A stretch of DNA of 64,000 bases from Burkholderia multivorans ATCC BAA-247 (GTDB taxonomy: Bacteria > Pseudomonadota > Gammaproteobacteria > Burkholderiales > Burkholderiaceae): contig NZ_CP009831.1 in assembly GCF_000959525.1 (NCBI RefSeq), positions 1,178,001 to 1,242,000 on the forward strand, read 5' to 3'. Shown in pieces: positions 17,732-25,873 of the stretch; the first letter of the stretch is position 1; the number at the start of each line of letters is the position of its first letter. The notes under the pieces are model-generated. The model was given only the letters and a program-made list of their open reading frames with translations. It did no database searches and was not told the DNA's origin. A program made the translations under genes and the position numbers.

Positions 17732-17748
17732 TTGGCACGCAAATCGCT
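17732..17748 (+). promoter_or_regulatory. Sigma-54 (-24/-12) promoter of the berA candidate
   Basis: TTGGCACGCAAATCGCT matches the RpoN consensus TTGGCACG-N4-TTGC at every conserved position except one (TCGC for TTGC). The diagnostic GG and GC dinucleotides are separated by exactly 10 bases. It is 172 bases upstream of the ATG of the Crp/Fnr gene at 17920 and reads towards it. Reported RpoN- and BerB-dependent transcription of berA in B. cenocepacia fits this site. Confidence 0.8.
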
Positions 17749-17919
17749 TATTACGACTCGCGTGTCGAACGGGGTGATTGACCGACATCGGCGGCGATAA
17801 GCCGCCAATGTCCGATCCGTGGTTGTAGGCCGCAACCGCCGATGGCGCCCGACACGCTTGACGAAAACGAATTCCGCCGACCGTCTGCATGCGGCGCGGA
17901 CAATAAGAGGGATACAGAC

Positions 17920-18702
17920 ATGCTTCATCTTCAATCGAGCTATTCGGCGAATGCCATTCTGGACGCACTGCCGGAGGAGAGCATTCGGGCGATCGCACCG
18001 CATCTCGAACTGGTCCGGGTCAAGCCCGGCATGCTGGACCGGGTCGGCGAACCGATGCGTCACGTGCATTTCCCGACGACGGCGATGATGTCGGTGCAGC
18101 ACTTGATGGAAGACGGCGCGATGGTCGAGGTGGCGGTCGTCGGCCGGGAAGGTGTGGTCGGGCTCGCGACGATGGTCGGCGGGGCGGCGGTGTCTAACCG
18201 CGTCGAGGTGCGTATCGGCGGGATGGCGTACCGCGTGCCGACCTGCGTGATGCGCACGGAATTCGAACGTTCGCCGGCGACGTACCGGCTGCTCCTCAAC
18301 TATTGTCAGGCGACGATGGCGCAGATCTCACGCAGTGCACTCTGCAATCGCCATCATTCGGTCAGCGAGCAACTGAGCCGCTGGTTGCTGCTCGCGCACG
18401 ACCGGATCGAAGGCGACGAGCTCGCCGTCACGCAGCAGACGATCGCAAACATGCTCGGCGTGCGGCGCGAAGGCGTGACGGAAGCGGCCGGCAGCCTGCA
18501 GGAGGCCGGACTGATCCGGCAGCGCCGCGGACGCATCACGGTGCTCGATCGCGGCGGTCTCGAGCGTCACGCATGCGAGTGCTACGACATGATCCGCGCC
18601 GATTATGATCGGCTGCTCGGCTCGCGCAGCGGCGCGCGCCCGATGTCGGTACGTCCGCGTCTGACGGAGGTGCGCTGCGGCGCGGCGGCACACAGCGCGT
18701 GA
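17920..18702 (+). CDS. berA: Crp/Fnr regulator, BerA candidate (c-di-GMP effector)
   Basis: A 260-residue transcription factor. The N-terminal beta roll spans about residues 20-130 (LELVRVKPGMLDRVGEP, then MAYRVPTC), joined by a long dimer helix (residues about 130-175) to a Crp-type winged helix with NMLGVRREGVTEAA near residue 190. The ATG at 17920 is chosen because AGAGG stands 9 bases upstream; an ATG at 17842 would add 26 unconserved residues. Position next to the exopolysaccharide genes, the sigma-54 promoter and the BerB candidate, together with remembered gene order, identify it as the likely BerA, a c-di-GMP-binding activator of exopolysaccharide. The WcaJ-type gene follows 11 bases later. 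Confidence 0.75.
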   Translation: MLHLQSSYSANAILDALPEESIRAIAPHLELVRVKPGMLDRVGEPMRHVHFPTTAMMSVQHLMEDGAMVEVAVVGREGVVGLATMVGGAAVSNRVEVRIGGMAYRVPTCVMRTEFERSPATYRLLLNYCQATMAQISRSALCNRHHSVSEQLSRWLLLAHDRIEGDELAVTQQTIANMLGVRREGVTEAAGSLQEAGLIRQRRGRITVLDRGGLERHACECYDMIRADYDRLLGSRSGARPMSVRPRLTEVRCGAAAHSA

Positions 18703-18713
18703 GGGCGGCGGAG

Positions 18714-20117
18714 ATGAGAGGAACGGGTGTGGCGCGCCGCGCCGGGATCGCGGCGGCCGACGTCGTGCTCGTGCTCGCCGGCGCGCTGGCTGCGCAGGCC
18801 GCGGCCGGGCTCGCATGGAGCGATCTGTCCGACGCGCGCCGCGGCGCGATCGTGTTGCTCTGCGTGCTGAGCGTCGCGCTGCTGCCGCGCGCGCTGCGCG
18901 AGACGGGCGACGGCGCAAGCGCGCGCGAACGCGAGCAGGCATTGAGCGGCACGATTGCCGCGATCGTGTGCGCGAGCGTACTGACGATCGCGACGGGCGT
19001 CTGGATCATGAATCGCGGCGGCACGATCACGATGCAGTGGATCGTCGAAACCGTGCTGGCCGCCGACGCGGCATTGCTGCTCGGCAGGGTCGCGCTGCTC
19101 GCGGTCGCGGCCAGGCGTCCCGAGGCACGCGCGCATCGGCGCCGCGTCGCGGTGGTCGGCGCGACCGGATACGGCCGCGTCGCGATCGAGCGCATGCGGC
19201 TCGCGACGCAGGGGCCGTACGTGCCCGCGTACGTGTTCGACGACGATGCGCCCGGTGCGGCCGCCGATATCGGCGGCGTGCCGGTGATCGGCGACTGGCA
19301 CACGCTGCGGCAGCGAATCCACGACGGCGAAATCGACGAGGTGTGGCTCACGCTGCCGATGTCGCACGAATGGCGGATTCAGCGGATCGTCCGCGAACTG
19401 CGCGACGAGTTCGTGCAATTGCGCCTGCTGCCCGACGTGCGTCATATGTCGATCGTCGACCGTTCCGCGACCGACGTGCTCGGCATGCCGGCGATCAATC
19501 TCGCGACGACGCCGCGCTCCGCGCCGGAGATGTGGGCGAAGTTCGCGTTCGACCGGCTGTTCGCCGCCGCGGTGCTGGTACCGCTGATGCCGCTGATGGC
19601 GGCGCTCGCGATCGCCGTCAAGCTGTCGTCGCCGGGTCCGGTGCTGTTCCGGCAGCGCCGCAAGGGGATCGACGGCCGCGAGTTCCATATCCTGAAGTTC
19701 AGGACGATGCGCGTGCATCGCGAGCAGCCCGGCGTGCTGCGGCAGGCCTCGCGCAATGACTCGCGCGTGACGCCGGTCGGCGCGTTTCTGCGCCGCACGT
19801 CGCTCGACGAGCTGCCGCAATTCTTCAACGTGCTGTTCGGCCAGATGTCGGTCGTCGGCCCGCGGCCGCATGCGATCGAGCACGACGATTTATACCGGCA
19901 GCTGATCGACTGCTACATGTACCGCTATCGCGTGCGGCCCGGCATCACCGGATGGGCGCAGGTGAACGGCTATCGCGGCGAGACGCGCAAGGTCGAGGCG
20001 ATGGCCGCGCGCGTAAAGTTCGACCTGTTCTACATGCAGAACTGGAGCTTCTGGTTCGACATGAAGATCATCCTGATGACGATCGTGCGCGGCTTCATCG
20101 GCCGCAATGCGTTCTGA
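18714..20117 (+). CDS. Undecaprenyl-phosphate sugar-1-phosphate transferase (WcaJ/PssY type)
   Basis: A 467-residue inner-membrane enzyme that starts the lipid-linked repeat unit by moving a hexose-1-phosphate onto undecaprenyl phosphate. It has hydrophobic helices in the first 130 residues, a Rossmann-like CoA-binding_3 domain (VAVVGATGYGRVAIERM near residue 145), then the bacterial sugar-transferase domain with FRQRRKGIDGREFHILKFRTM, PRPHA and the terminal RPGITGWAQVNGYRGE core. The start at 18714 follows GAGGG with good spacing; a GTG at 18699 would overlap the berA stop. Its position directly after the regulator suggests co-transcription. Glucose is the usual sugar for this type; galactose is possible. 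Confidence 0.87.
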   Translation: MRGTGVARRAGIAAADVVLVLAGALAAQAAAGLAWSDLSDARRGAIVLLCVLSVALLPRALRETGDGASAREREQALSGTIAAIVCASVLTIATGVWIMNRGGTITMQWIVETVLAADAALLLGRVALLAVAARRPEARAHRRRVAVVGATGYGRVAIERMRLATQGPYVPAYVFDDDAPGAAADIGGVPVIGDWHTLRQRIHDGEIDEVWLTLPMSHEWRIQRIVRELRDEFVQLRLLPDVRHMSIVDRSATDVLGMPAINLATTPRSAPEMWAKFAFDRLFAAAVLVPLMPLMAALAIAVKLSSPGPVLFRQRRKGIDGREFHILKFRTMRVHREQPGVLRQASRNDSRVTPVGAFLRRTSLDELPQFFNVLFGQMSVVGPRPHAIEHDDLYRQLIDCYMYRYRVRPGITGWAQVNGYRGETRKVEAMAARVKFDLFYMQNWSFWFDMKIILMTIVRGFIGRNAF

Positions 20118-20511
20118 TCGATTCATGAAGGGCACGGTCGAGCGCATTGCGTGGAACGTTGCATGCGCAACCAGATTGCGCAACGCGTGCGGTTTGACAT
20201 CCGGCAATGCGTCGAGCCGCACGATGCCGATGGAGGTCGAAGCAGGGCCGTCCGCCGCGCGTTTCGGCATGCGTGCGCGCTGCGTTTTCGCGTCCGTCCC
20301 CGGTTTTTGCGCCGCCCCTGCTCGGGCGGCGCGCGCAGCCCGTTCGGATCAACACGTGCCGCCCGGTTGGGTTTATGCTGCATCGAATGCGCGCGGCGTG
20401 CCCTGCACGCGCGGCAGCATCCGATCGCAGCGGCGCGCGTCGTTCGCGTTGGCCGCCGCGCCTCGGCGCGTGCGCGGCAGGCGCACGCGAAATCCGGAAC
20501 AGGAGACGACG
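20118..20511. other. Intergenic region with a GC hairpin
   Basis: No gene is supported in these 394 bases. A 9-bp hairpin GCGCCGCCC/GGGCGGCGC occurs at 20309-20332 without a downstream T-run. The promoter of the DksA-like gene should lie here, but I could not assign it. Confidence 0.4.
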
Positions 20512-20904
20512 ATGGCGCTCGACGAACGGCAACGGCACGCACTGCTGCAGCGGCTCAACGAATGCGAGCAGGCATTGCGCGCGGAGCTTCGCGCGAGCGA
20601 AGACCAGCGCGCATCGGAATCGTATGCGGAGCTGGCCGGCGCATCGCCGGACGAAGGCGACGAAGCGAACGCGGATCTTTTCGTCGACGTCGATCACGCG
20701 CTGATCGGCATGAAGCTGGCCGAGCTGCGCGCGATTCGGCGTGCGCAGCAGCGCATGGTCGACGGCAGCTACGGCGAGTGCATCGATTGCGACGGCCCGG
20801 TCGGCTACGCGCGGCTGCGGGCGCGGCCGACGGCCGAACGATGCACGCAGTGCCAGGCGTTGTACGAACGGCGATACGCGACGGCGCCGCGCGCGTCGCT
20901 GTAA
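20512..20904 (+). CDS. DksA/TraR-type zinc-finger protein
   Basis: A 130-residue protein with an N-terminal coiled-coil hairpin (about residues 1-85) and a C-terminal four-cysteine zinc finger, CIDC and CTQC, separated by 17 residues. The tip of the coiled coil contains an acidic stretch SPDEGDEANAD in place of the DPADRA-type tip of DksA. Proteins of this family enter the RNA polymerase secondary channel and modulate initiation, sometimes without ppGpp. The start is preceded by AGGAG. It stands alone between the exopolysaccharide locus and polX. It is shorter than canonical DksA and better described as a DksA-like paralogue. Confidence 0.85.
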   Translation: MALDERQRHALLQRLNECEQALRAELRASEDQRASESYAELAGASPDEGDEANADLFVDVDHALIGMKLAELRAIRRAQQRMVDGSYGECIDCDGPVGYARLRARPTAERCTQCQALYERRYATAPRASL

Positions 20905-21015
20905 CGCGGCGTCGCGGTCGGACGACGCGGCACACATCGCGCGGCGGGCGTACGATGGAAGCGCGGGCCCGACGCCGGGCGGCGTCATCTACGTGGAAGG
21001 GGGGCCACGCCGATC

Positions 21016-22779
21016 ATGCGGATTCACAATGCCGAATGTGCGGCCGTCTTCGCCGAAATCGCGGACATGCTCGAGATTCAGGGCGCGAATCCGTTCCGGG
21101 TCCGCGCGTATCGCAACGCCGCACGCACGATTGCCGACTACGGCCGTGACATTCCGTCGATGCTCGCCGACGGCGGCCAGCTCGTGCGGATTCCGTCGAT
21201 CGGCCCGGATCTCGCGTCGAAGCTGCGCGAGATTGCGCAGACGGGCACCTGCGATTTGCAGCAGACGCTGCGCCGCGCGCTGCCCGGCGCGATCGTTCAG
21301 CTGCTCGACGTGCCGGGGCTCGGTGCGAAACGCGTGAAGGCGCTGCACGATGCCTTGCGAATCGAAACGCTCGAACAGCTGCGCGTCGAAACCAAGAACG
21401 GGCACGTGCGTGCGCTGCCCGGTTTCGGCGCGAAAACCGAAGCGCAGCTGCTCGACGCGCTCGACGAACGCTTGCGCCGTACGCCGCGGCGCTGTCTGCT
21501 ACCGGCCGCGACCGGCGTACTCGCGCCGCTGCTCGAACGGCTGCGCGCGCTGCCGGGCGTAATCGAGGCGGTGGCAGCCGGCAGCGTGCGGCGGCGTCGC
21601 GAGACGGTCGGCGATCTCGACATTCTGGTATCGGCGCGCGACGCGGCCGCCGTCGCCGATGCCTTCACGCGCGGCGACGCGGTCGAACGCGTGCTCGCGA
21701 AGGGCAAGACGCGCTCGAGCATCGTGCTGGCGTGCGGGCTGCAGGTCGACCTGCGCGTCGTCGATGCGGATGCTTTCGGCGCGGCGCTCGTCTACTTCAC
21801 CGGTTCGAAAGCGCACAACATCGCGCTGCGCCGGATCGCCCAGGCGGCCGGGCTGAAGATCAACGAGTACGGCGTGTTTCGCGGCGAAGAGCGGATCGCC
21901 GGTGCGACGGAAGCGTCGGTCTACGACGCGATCGGCCTGCAGTGGGTGCCGCCCGAGCTGCGCGAAGGGCGCGGCGAGATCGACGCGGCGCGCGCCGGCA
22001 CGCTGCCGACGCTCGTCGAGCGCAGCGATCTTCATGGCGACTTCCACGTGCATACCGACGCATCCGGCGGTCGCGACAGCCTGCACGCGATCGCTCGGGC
22101 CGCGCGTTCGCGCGGGCTCGGCTATCTTGCCGTGACCGATCGCGCACCCGATGCGGGCCGCGGCCGTACGGCGGATTTCACGTGGCTGCTCCGGCAGCTC
22201 GACGAGATCGATCGGCTCAACGCATCGTTCGACGACTTCGTGCTGCTGAAAGGCGTCGAGGCCGGCATACGCGACGACGGCAGCCTCGACGTGCCGGCCG
22301 ATGTGCTCGACCGGCTCGAGATCGTCGTCGGTGCGGTGCGCGACGGCTTCGATCTGCCGCGCGACGCACAGACCGCGCGGATGCTGCGCGCGATCGACGA
22401 TCCGCATCTGACGATCGTCGCGCATCCTGCCGGCCGCTTGCTCGGCGAGCGCGACGGATGCGACGTCGATCTGCCGCGCGTGATCGCGCACGCGGCGGCG
22501 CGCGGCTGCAGCGTCGAACTCGATGCGCAGCCGCAGCGGCTCGACTTGCCGGACGTCTGGTGCCGCGAGGCCGCGAAGGCCGGCGTGCCGGTCGCGATCG
22601 GATCGGACGCGATGAGCGCGGACGAACTCGGCTATCTCGACGGCGGCGTCGATCAGGCACGGCGCGGCTGGTTGACGCCGCGCGACGTGCTCAACACACG
22701 CACGCTCGCGCAGCTGCGCCCGCTGCTCGCGCGCGCGGCGGACAGAAGCCCGGCGCAGCGCCGCCGCAACGGCACGTGA
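21016..22779 (+). CDS. polX: Family X DNA polymerase with C-terminal PHP domain
   Basis: A 587-residue PolX. The 8-kDa/HhH region (residues 1-150) has IPSIGPDLASKL and VPGLGAKRVKAL; the polymerase catalytic aspartates are Asp200 and Asp202 in GDLDILV and Asp245 in QVDLRVV. The PHP domain starts near residue 338. It keeps His344, His346, Glu415, His470 and Asp531, but three positions that are normally metal-binding His are changed: TDH to TDR (376), SVH to AVR (442) and DAH to DAM (533). In Bacillus PolX the PHP domain supplies 3'-5' exonuclease and AP-endonuclease activity. Here the polymerase for base-excision repair gap filling should work but the nuclease is probably impaired. Confidence 0.9.
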   Translation: MRIHNAECAAVFAEIADMLEIQGANPFRVRAYRNAARTIADYGRDIPSMLADGGQLVRIPSIGPDLASKLREIAQTGTCDLQQTLRRALPGAIVQLLDVPGLGAKRVKALHDALRIETLEQLRVETKNGHVRALPGFGAKTEAQLLDALDERLRRTPRRCLLPAATGVLAPLLERLRALPGVIEAVAAGSVRRRRETVGDLDILVSARDAAAVADAFTRGDAVERVLAKGKTRSSIVLACGLQVDLRVVDADAFGAALVYFTGSKAHNIALRRIAQAAGLKINEYGVFRGEERIAGATEASVYDAIGLQWVPPELREGRGEIDAARAGTLPTLVERSDLHGDFHVHTDASGGRDSLHAIARAARSRGLGYLAVTDRAPDAGRGRTADFTWLLRQLDEIDRLNASFDDFVLLKGVEAGIRDDGSLDVPADVLDRLEIVVGAVRDGFDLPRDAQTARMLRAIDDPHLTIVAHPAGRLLGERDGCDVDLPRVIAHAAARGCSVELDAQPQRLDLPDVWCREAAKAGVPVAIGSDAMSADELGYLDGGVDQARRGWLTPRDVLNTRTLAQLRPLLARAADRSPAQRRRNGT

Positions 22780-22815
22780 ACGCAACGGGTCGGCGCGTGC
22801 CGCGCCGTCGCGCGA

Positions 22816-23931
22816 TCACGCGAGCACGTCGATCGCCGGCACGTACGGCAGCCGCAGCGCCTGTGCAACTGCTTCGTACGTGATGTGCCCGTCGCAGACG
22901 TTCAGCCCCGCGCGCAGATGCGGATCGTCGATCATCGCCTGTTTCCAGCCCTTGTCGGCGAGCGCGAGTGCGTGGCCGAGCGTCGCGTTGTTCAGCGCGA
23001 ACGTCGACGTGCGTGCGACCGCGCCCGGCATGTTCGCGACGCAGTAGTGAACGACGCCGTCGACGACGAAGGTCGGATCCGCGTGCGTGGTCGGATGCGA
23101 GGTCTCGAAGCAGCCGCCCTGATCGATCGCGACGTCGACGACGACCGCGCCGGCCCGCATCGTCGCGATCATGTCGCGCGTGACGAGCCGCGGTGCCGAC
23201 GCACCGGGTACCAGCACCGCGCCGATCACGACGTCCGCATCGCGGATCGCTTCGTCGATCGTCTGCGCATTCGAGCAGACGGTCGCGATCCGGTTCGCGA
23301 AGATCAGGTCGAGCTGCCGCAGCCGGCTCACGTTGGTATCGAGCACCGTCACGCGCGCGCCGAGGCCGACCGCCATCTGCAAGGCGCCGGTGCCGACGAC
23401 GCCCGCGCCGAGCACGACGACGTGCGCAGCGGGCACGCCGGGCACGCCCGCCATCAGCATGCCGCGCCCGCCGCGCGGGCTTTCGAGATGCGTGGCCGCG
23501 ACCTGGATCGACATGCGGCCGGCGACTTCGCTCATCGGCGCGAGCAGCGGCAGGCCGCCGCCGGGCCCGGTCACGGTTTCGTAGGCGATGCACACGGCGC
23601 CAGACTTCACGAGTGCGGCCGCCTGTTCCGGATCGGGCGCGAGATGCAGATAGGCGTACAGAACCTGGCCGCGCCGCAGCATCGCGCATTCGGCGGGCTG
23701 TGGCTCCTTCACCTTGACGATCATGTCGGCGCGCGCAAACACTTCCTCGGCGCCGTCGCACAGTGCTGCGCCGGCGGCGACGTAGTCGTCGTCGAGCAGG
23801 CCGATCGCGGTGCCCGCACCGCGCTGCACGAGCACCTTGTGGCCATGCCGCGTGAGCTCGCGTGCACCGGCGGGCGTCAGGCCGACGCGGTATTCGTGGT
23901 TCTTGATCTCTTTCGGCACACCGATCAGCAT
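22816..23931 (-). CDS. ald: Alanine dehydrogenase
   Basis: A 371-residue NAD-dependent enzyme converting alanine and pyruvate plus ammonia. The N-terminal domain opens with the family signature IGVPKEIKNHEYRVGLTP; KVKEPQ (about residues 72-77) is the substrate-lysine region and MSIQVAA marks the hinge. The NAD-binding Rossmann fold has VVLGAGVVGTGA near residue 175, and the length matches the family. It is convergent with polX; the 36-base gap contains CGGCGCG-TGC-CGCGCCG (22791-22807), a possible shared terminator. No partner gene or regulator is adjacent. Confidence 0.94.
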   Translation of the reverse strand: MLIGVPKEIKNHEYRVGLTPAGARELTRHGHKVLVQRGAGTAIGLLDDDYVAAGAALCDGAEEVFARADMIVKVKEPQPAECAMLRRGQVLYAYLHLAPDPEQAAALVKSGAVCIAYETVTGPGGGLPLLAPMSEVAGRMSIQVAATHLESPRGGRGMLMAGVPGVPAAHVVVLGAGVVGTGALQMAVGLGARVTVLDTNVSRLRQLDLIFANRIATVCSNAQTIDEAIRDADVVIGAVLVPGASAPRLVTRDMIATMRAGAVVVDVAIDQGGCFETSHPTTHADPTFVVDGVVHYCVANMPGAVARTSTFALNNATLGHALALADKGWKQAMIDDPHLRAGLNVCDGHITYEAVAQALRLPYVPAIDVLA

Positions 23932-24244
23932 GAGTCGTCTCCAACGGTTGTCGTTATCGTCGCCGTGCCGCGGATCGATGGGGCGATGCAGTTGCGTTCG
24001 CGCGTGTCGTTGTGCGACGCGCGTTCCGTCGGCCGGACGCTGCGCGCGCGTCGTGCGCGCGACTGCAGCACAGCTCTAAAAGGTAGCGACGGGCTGACCG
24101 AAGTCAAGCCGCAGTGCGGCACGGCTCGCGCGTGTCGATGCACGAACGGCGGCGTTTCGATATCGTGATGCACACGCGTTGCGTGTGCGCGCCGAAGCGG
24201 CACGACGCGAAGCACTTGTCACACGATACGAGGAACCGCGCGAC
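23932..24244. other. Divergent promoter region of ald and the small membrane protein
   Basis: These 313 bases separate two divergent genes and contain no supportable gene. Promoters for both should lie here, but no clear operator or -35/-10 pair was found. Confidence 0.4.
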
Positions 24245-24661
24245 ATGATCGCTGCGTATTTCAGCGTGCCGACGCTCTGCGCGATCGCGCTTGTCCACGT
24301 CTATTGGGCATGCGGCGGACGGCGCGGCAAGCGTGCGGCGATACCCGAACACGACGGCGTGCCGTTGCTGCATCCGAGCACGGCCGGCACCTGCACGATC
24401 GCGGCCGCGCTGCTCGCAGCGGCATGCGTCGTCGCCGCGCACGCAGGGTGGGTGTGGCCGGGCCGTTATCCGGGCGCGAGCGGCATCGCGATCGTCGTAC
24501 TCGCATTGATGTTCGCGGTGCGCGCCGTCGGCGATTTCCGTTACGTCGGCTTTTTCAAGCGGATTCGCGGCTCGCGCTTTGCCCGGATGGACACGCTGTA
24601 CTACTCGCCGCTGTGCGCGGCGCTCGCGCTGTCGATCGCGTCGATGGCGTGGCGGCGCTGA
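24245..24661 (+). CDS. DUF3995-like small inner-membrane protein
   Basis: A 138-residue protein with four predicted transmembrane helices (about residues 3-20, 48-68, 77-97 and 118-136), joined by short polar loops, including VPLLHPSTAGTC and a FRYVGFFKRIRGSRFARMD loop. The last is characteristic of what I remember as DUF3995. The ATG at 24245 is preceded by GAGGAA, so the in-frame start at 24179 is less likely. No function is known for the family. It stands alone, divergent from ald. Confidence 0.6.
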   Translation: MIAAYFSVPTLCAIALVHVYWACGGRRGKRAAIPEHDGVPLLHPSTAGTCTIAAALLAAACVVAAHAGWVWPGRYPGASGIAIVVLALMFAVRAVGDFRYVGFFKRIRGSRFARMDTLYYSPLCAALALSIASMAWRR

Positions 24662-25132
24662 GCGCTGCGGCGAGCTGCAGCCCACGTGGCCGCCGCCCCG
24701 TTTTTTCAATTGTTGCGGTTTTCGCTGCAATCAATTGCATCTGTTTCGATAGAAATGGAACCGGTTCCATATATAATGCGCGGCACTCGTCGCCCATGTC
24801 TCGAATGAGGGTCGTGCACGTTGCGCTTGCGACACGCAAGTGCGGCGTCTAAGTTGAATGAGAGCCATGGCGACGACGGACGGACGCGGCCGGCAGGCCC
24901 GAGCCGTCCGCCAATCAGGCCCGTGAAGAGGTCGAACCCGCCGCGCGCCGCCGATCGAGCGCGTGGCAGCGTGAGAGGGCGCCGCCGCCTGCGCGGTCGG
25001 CGCCCGTGTCGAATTTGCTCGCAGCACACGGAAAAAACAACGACGGCCTGCCGTACGCGGCCGGTCCGTCGGGCACGCCGCATGCGGGATGCGCGTGTTC
25101 GAACAACGGTCTCCAACGCCCAACATCCGACC
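24662..25132. other. Promoter region and leader of the dehydrogenase operon
   Basis: No gene is supported in these 471 bases. An AT-rich stretch at 24700-24780 contains the 16-base palindrome described separately, followed by TATAAT. About 350 bases of GC-rich leader lie between that -10 box and the first gene. Confidence 0.45.
24755..24777 (+). promoter_or_regulatory. LacI/GntR-type palindromic operator touching a -10 box
   Basis: ATGGAACCGGTTCCAT (24755-24770) is a perfect 16-base palindrome with a central CG, the form of LacI/GalR-family operators and close to the E. coli gluconate repressor site. TATAAT follows at 24772-24777, so the operator overlaps the -35/-10 spacer, a repressing position. 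It faces the three-gene sugar-acid dehydrogenase operon. No regulator gene is adjacent. Confidence 0.55.
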
Positions 25133-25873
25133 ATGTCTACCCCATCTGACAAACCCAATTCGCGCCGCCGGTTTCTGCGCACGTCGGTCGCGCTCGTGCC
25201 GATCGCGTCGGTCGCCGGCTGCGACCTGCGTTCGTCGCCGTCTTCCGCGACGACGGCCGGCCACGCGTCGGCTGCGTCGGCCGACGCCGAACGTTCGCCG
25301 TACAAGCCGACCTTCTTCGATGCGAAGGAGTGGGCGTTCGTCCAGGCCGCGGTCGACCGGCTGATTCCGGCCGACGCCGAAGGCCCGGGCGCGCTCGACG
25401 CCGGCGTGCCGGAATTCATCGATCGCCAGATGGAAACGCCGTATGCGCACGGTGCGACGTGGTACATGCAGGCACCGTTCCAGCAAGGCGTGCCCGAGCT
25501 CGGCTATCAGCTGAAGCTCGTGCCGCGCGACGTGTACCGCCTCGGCATCGCGGCCGTCGATCGCTATTGCGAGAAGACGCACGGCAAGGCATTCGCGGAT
25601 CTCGACGCGGCGACGCGCGACGCGGTGCTCGGCGCGCTCGAAAAGGGCAGCGCGCCGATCGACGACGTGCCGCCCGGCGTGTTCTTCGGCCAGCTGCTGC
25701 AGAACACGCGCGAAGGCTACTTCTGCGATCCGGTGCACGGCGGCAATCGCGGCATGGCGGCATGGAAGATGATCGGCTTTCCGGGCGCGCGCGCCGATTT
25801 CATGGATTTCGTCAACCAGAACGGCAAGCCGTATCCGTACGGCCCCGTGTCGATCAACGGGGAGCGTAGCTGA
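25133..25873 (+). CDS. Gluconate 2-dehydrogenase-type subunit 3 (small subunit)
   Basis: A 246-residue small subunit of a membrane-bound FAD sugar-acid dehydrogenase. It begins with a Tat-type signal SRRRFLRTSVALVPIASVAGC; the Cys after VAG may also serve as a lipoprotein site. The body matches the gluconate_2-dh3 domain (KEWAFVQAAVDRLIPADAEGPG; PGVFFGQLLQNTREGYFCDP). In these complexes the small subunit is needed for Tat export of the flavoprotein, which lacks its own signal. It overlaps the next gene by one base (TGATG), indicating coupling. Substrate could be gluconate, 2-ketogluconate, glucose or another sugar; sequence alone does not decide. Confidence 0.88.
   Translation: MSTPSDKPNSRRRFLRTSVALVPIASVAGCDLRSSPSSATTAGHASAASADAERSPYKPTFFDAKEWAFVQAAVDRLIPADAEGPGALDAGVPEFIDRQMETPYAHGATWYMQAPFQQGVPELGYQLKLVPRDVYRLGIAAVDRYCEKTHGKAFADLDAATRDAVLGALEKGSAPIDDVPPGVFFGQLLQNTREGYFCDPVHGGNRGMAAWKMIGFPGARADFMDFVNQNGKPYPYGPVSINGERS

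Larger units (their letters stand above)
17029..17919. other. AT-rich divergent regulatory region between two Crp-type genes
   Basis: These 891 bases hold no supportable gene and are markedly richer in A+T than their surroundings (17150-17350 especially). They carry a sigma-54 promoter at 17732-17748, a palindrome at 17453-17469, a second related element ATGAGACGGTT at 17649-17659 exactly 200 bases from the first, an inverted repeat TCCGGAA/TTCCGGA around it (17642-17674), and a GC-rich hairpin AAGCCCG/CGGGCTT at 17553-17581. The AT-rich part could hold the promoter of the minus-strand gene. Confidence 0.6.
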
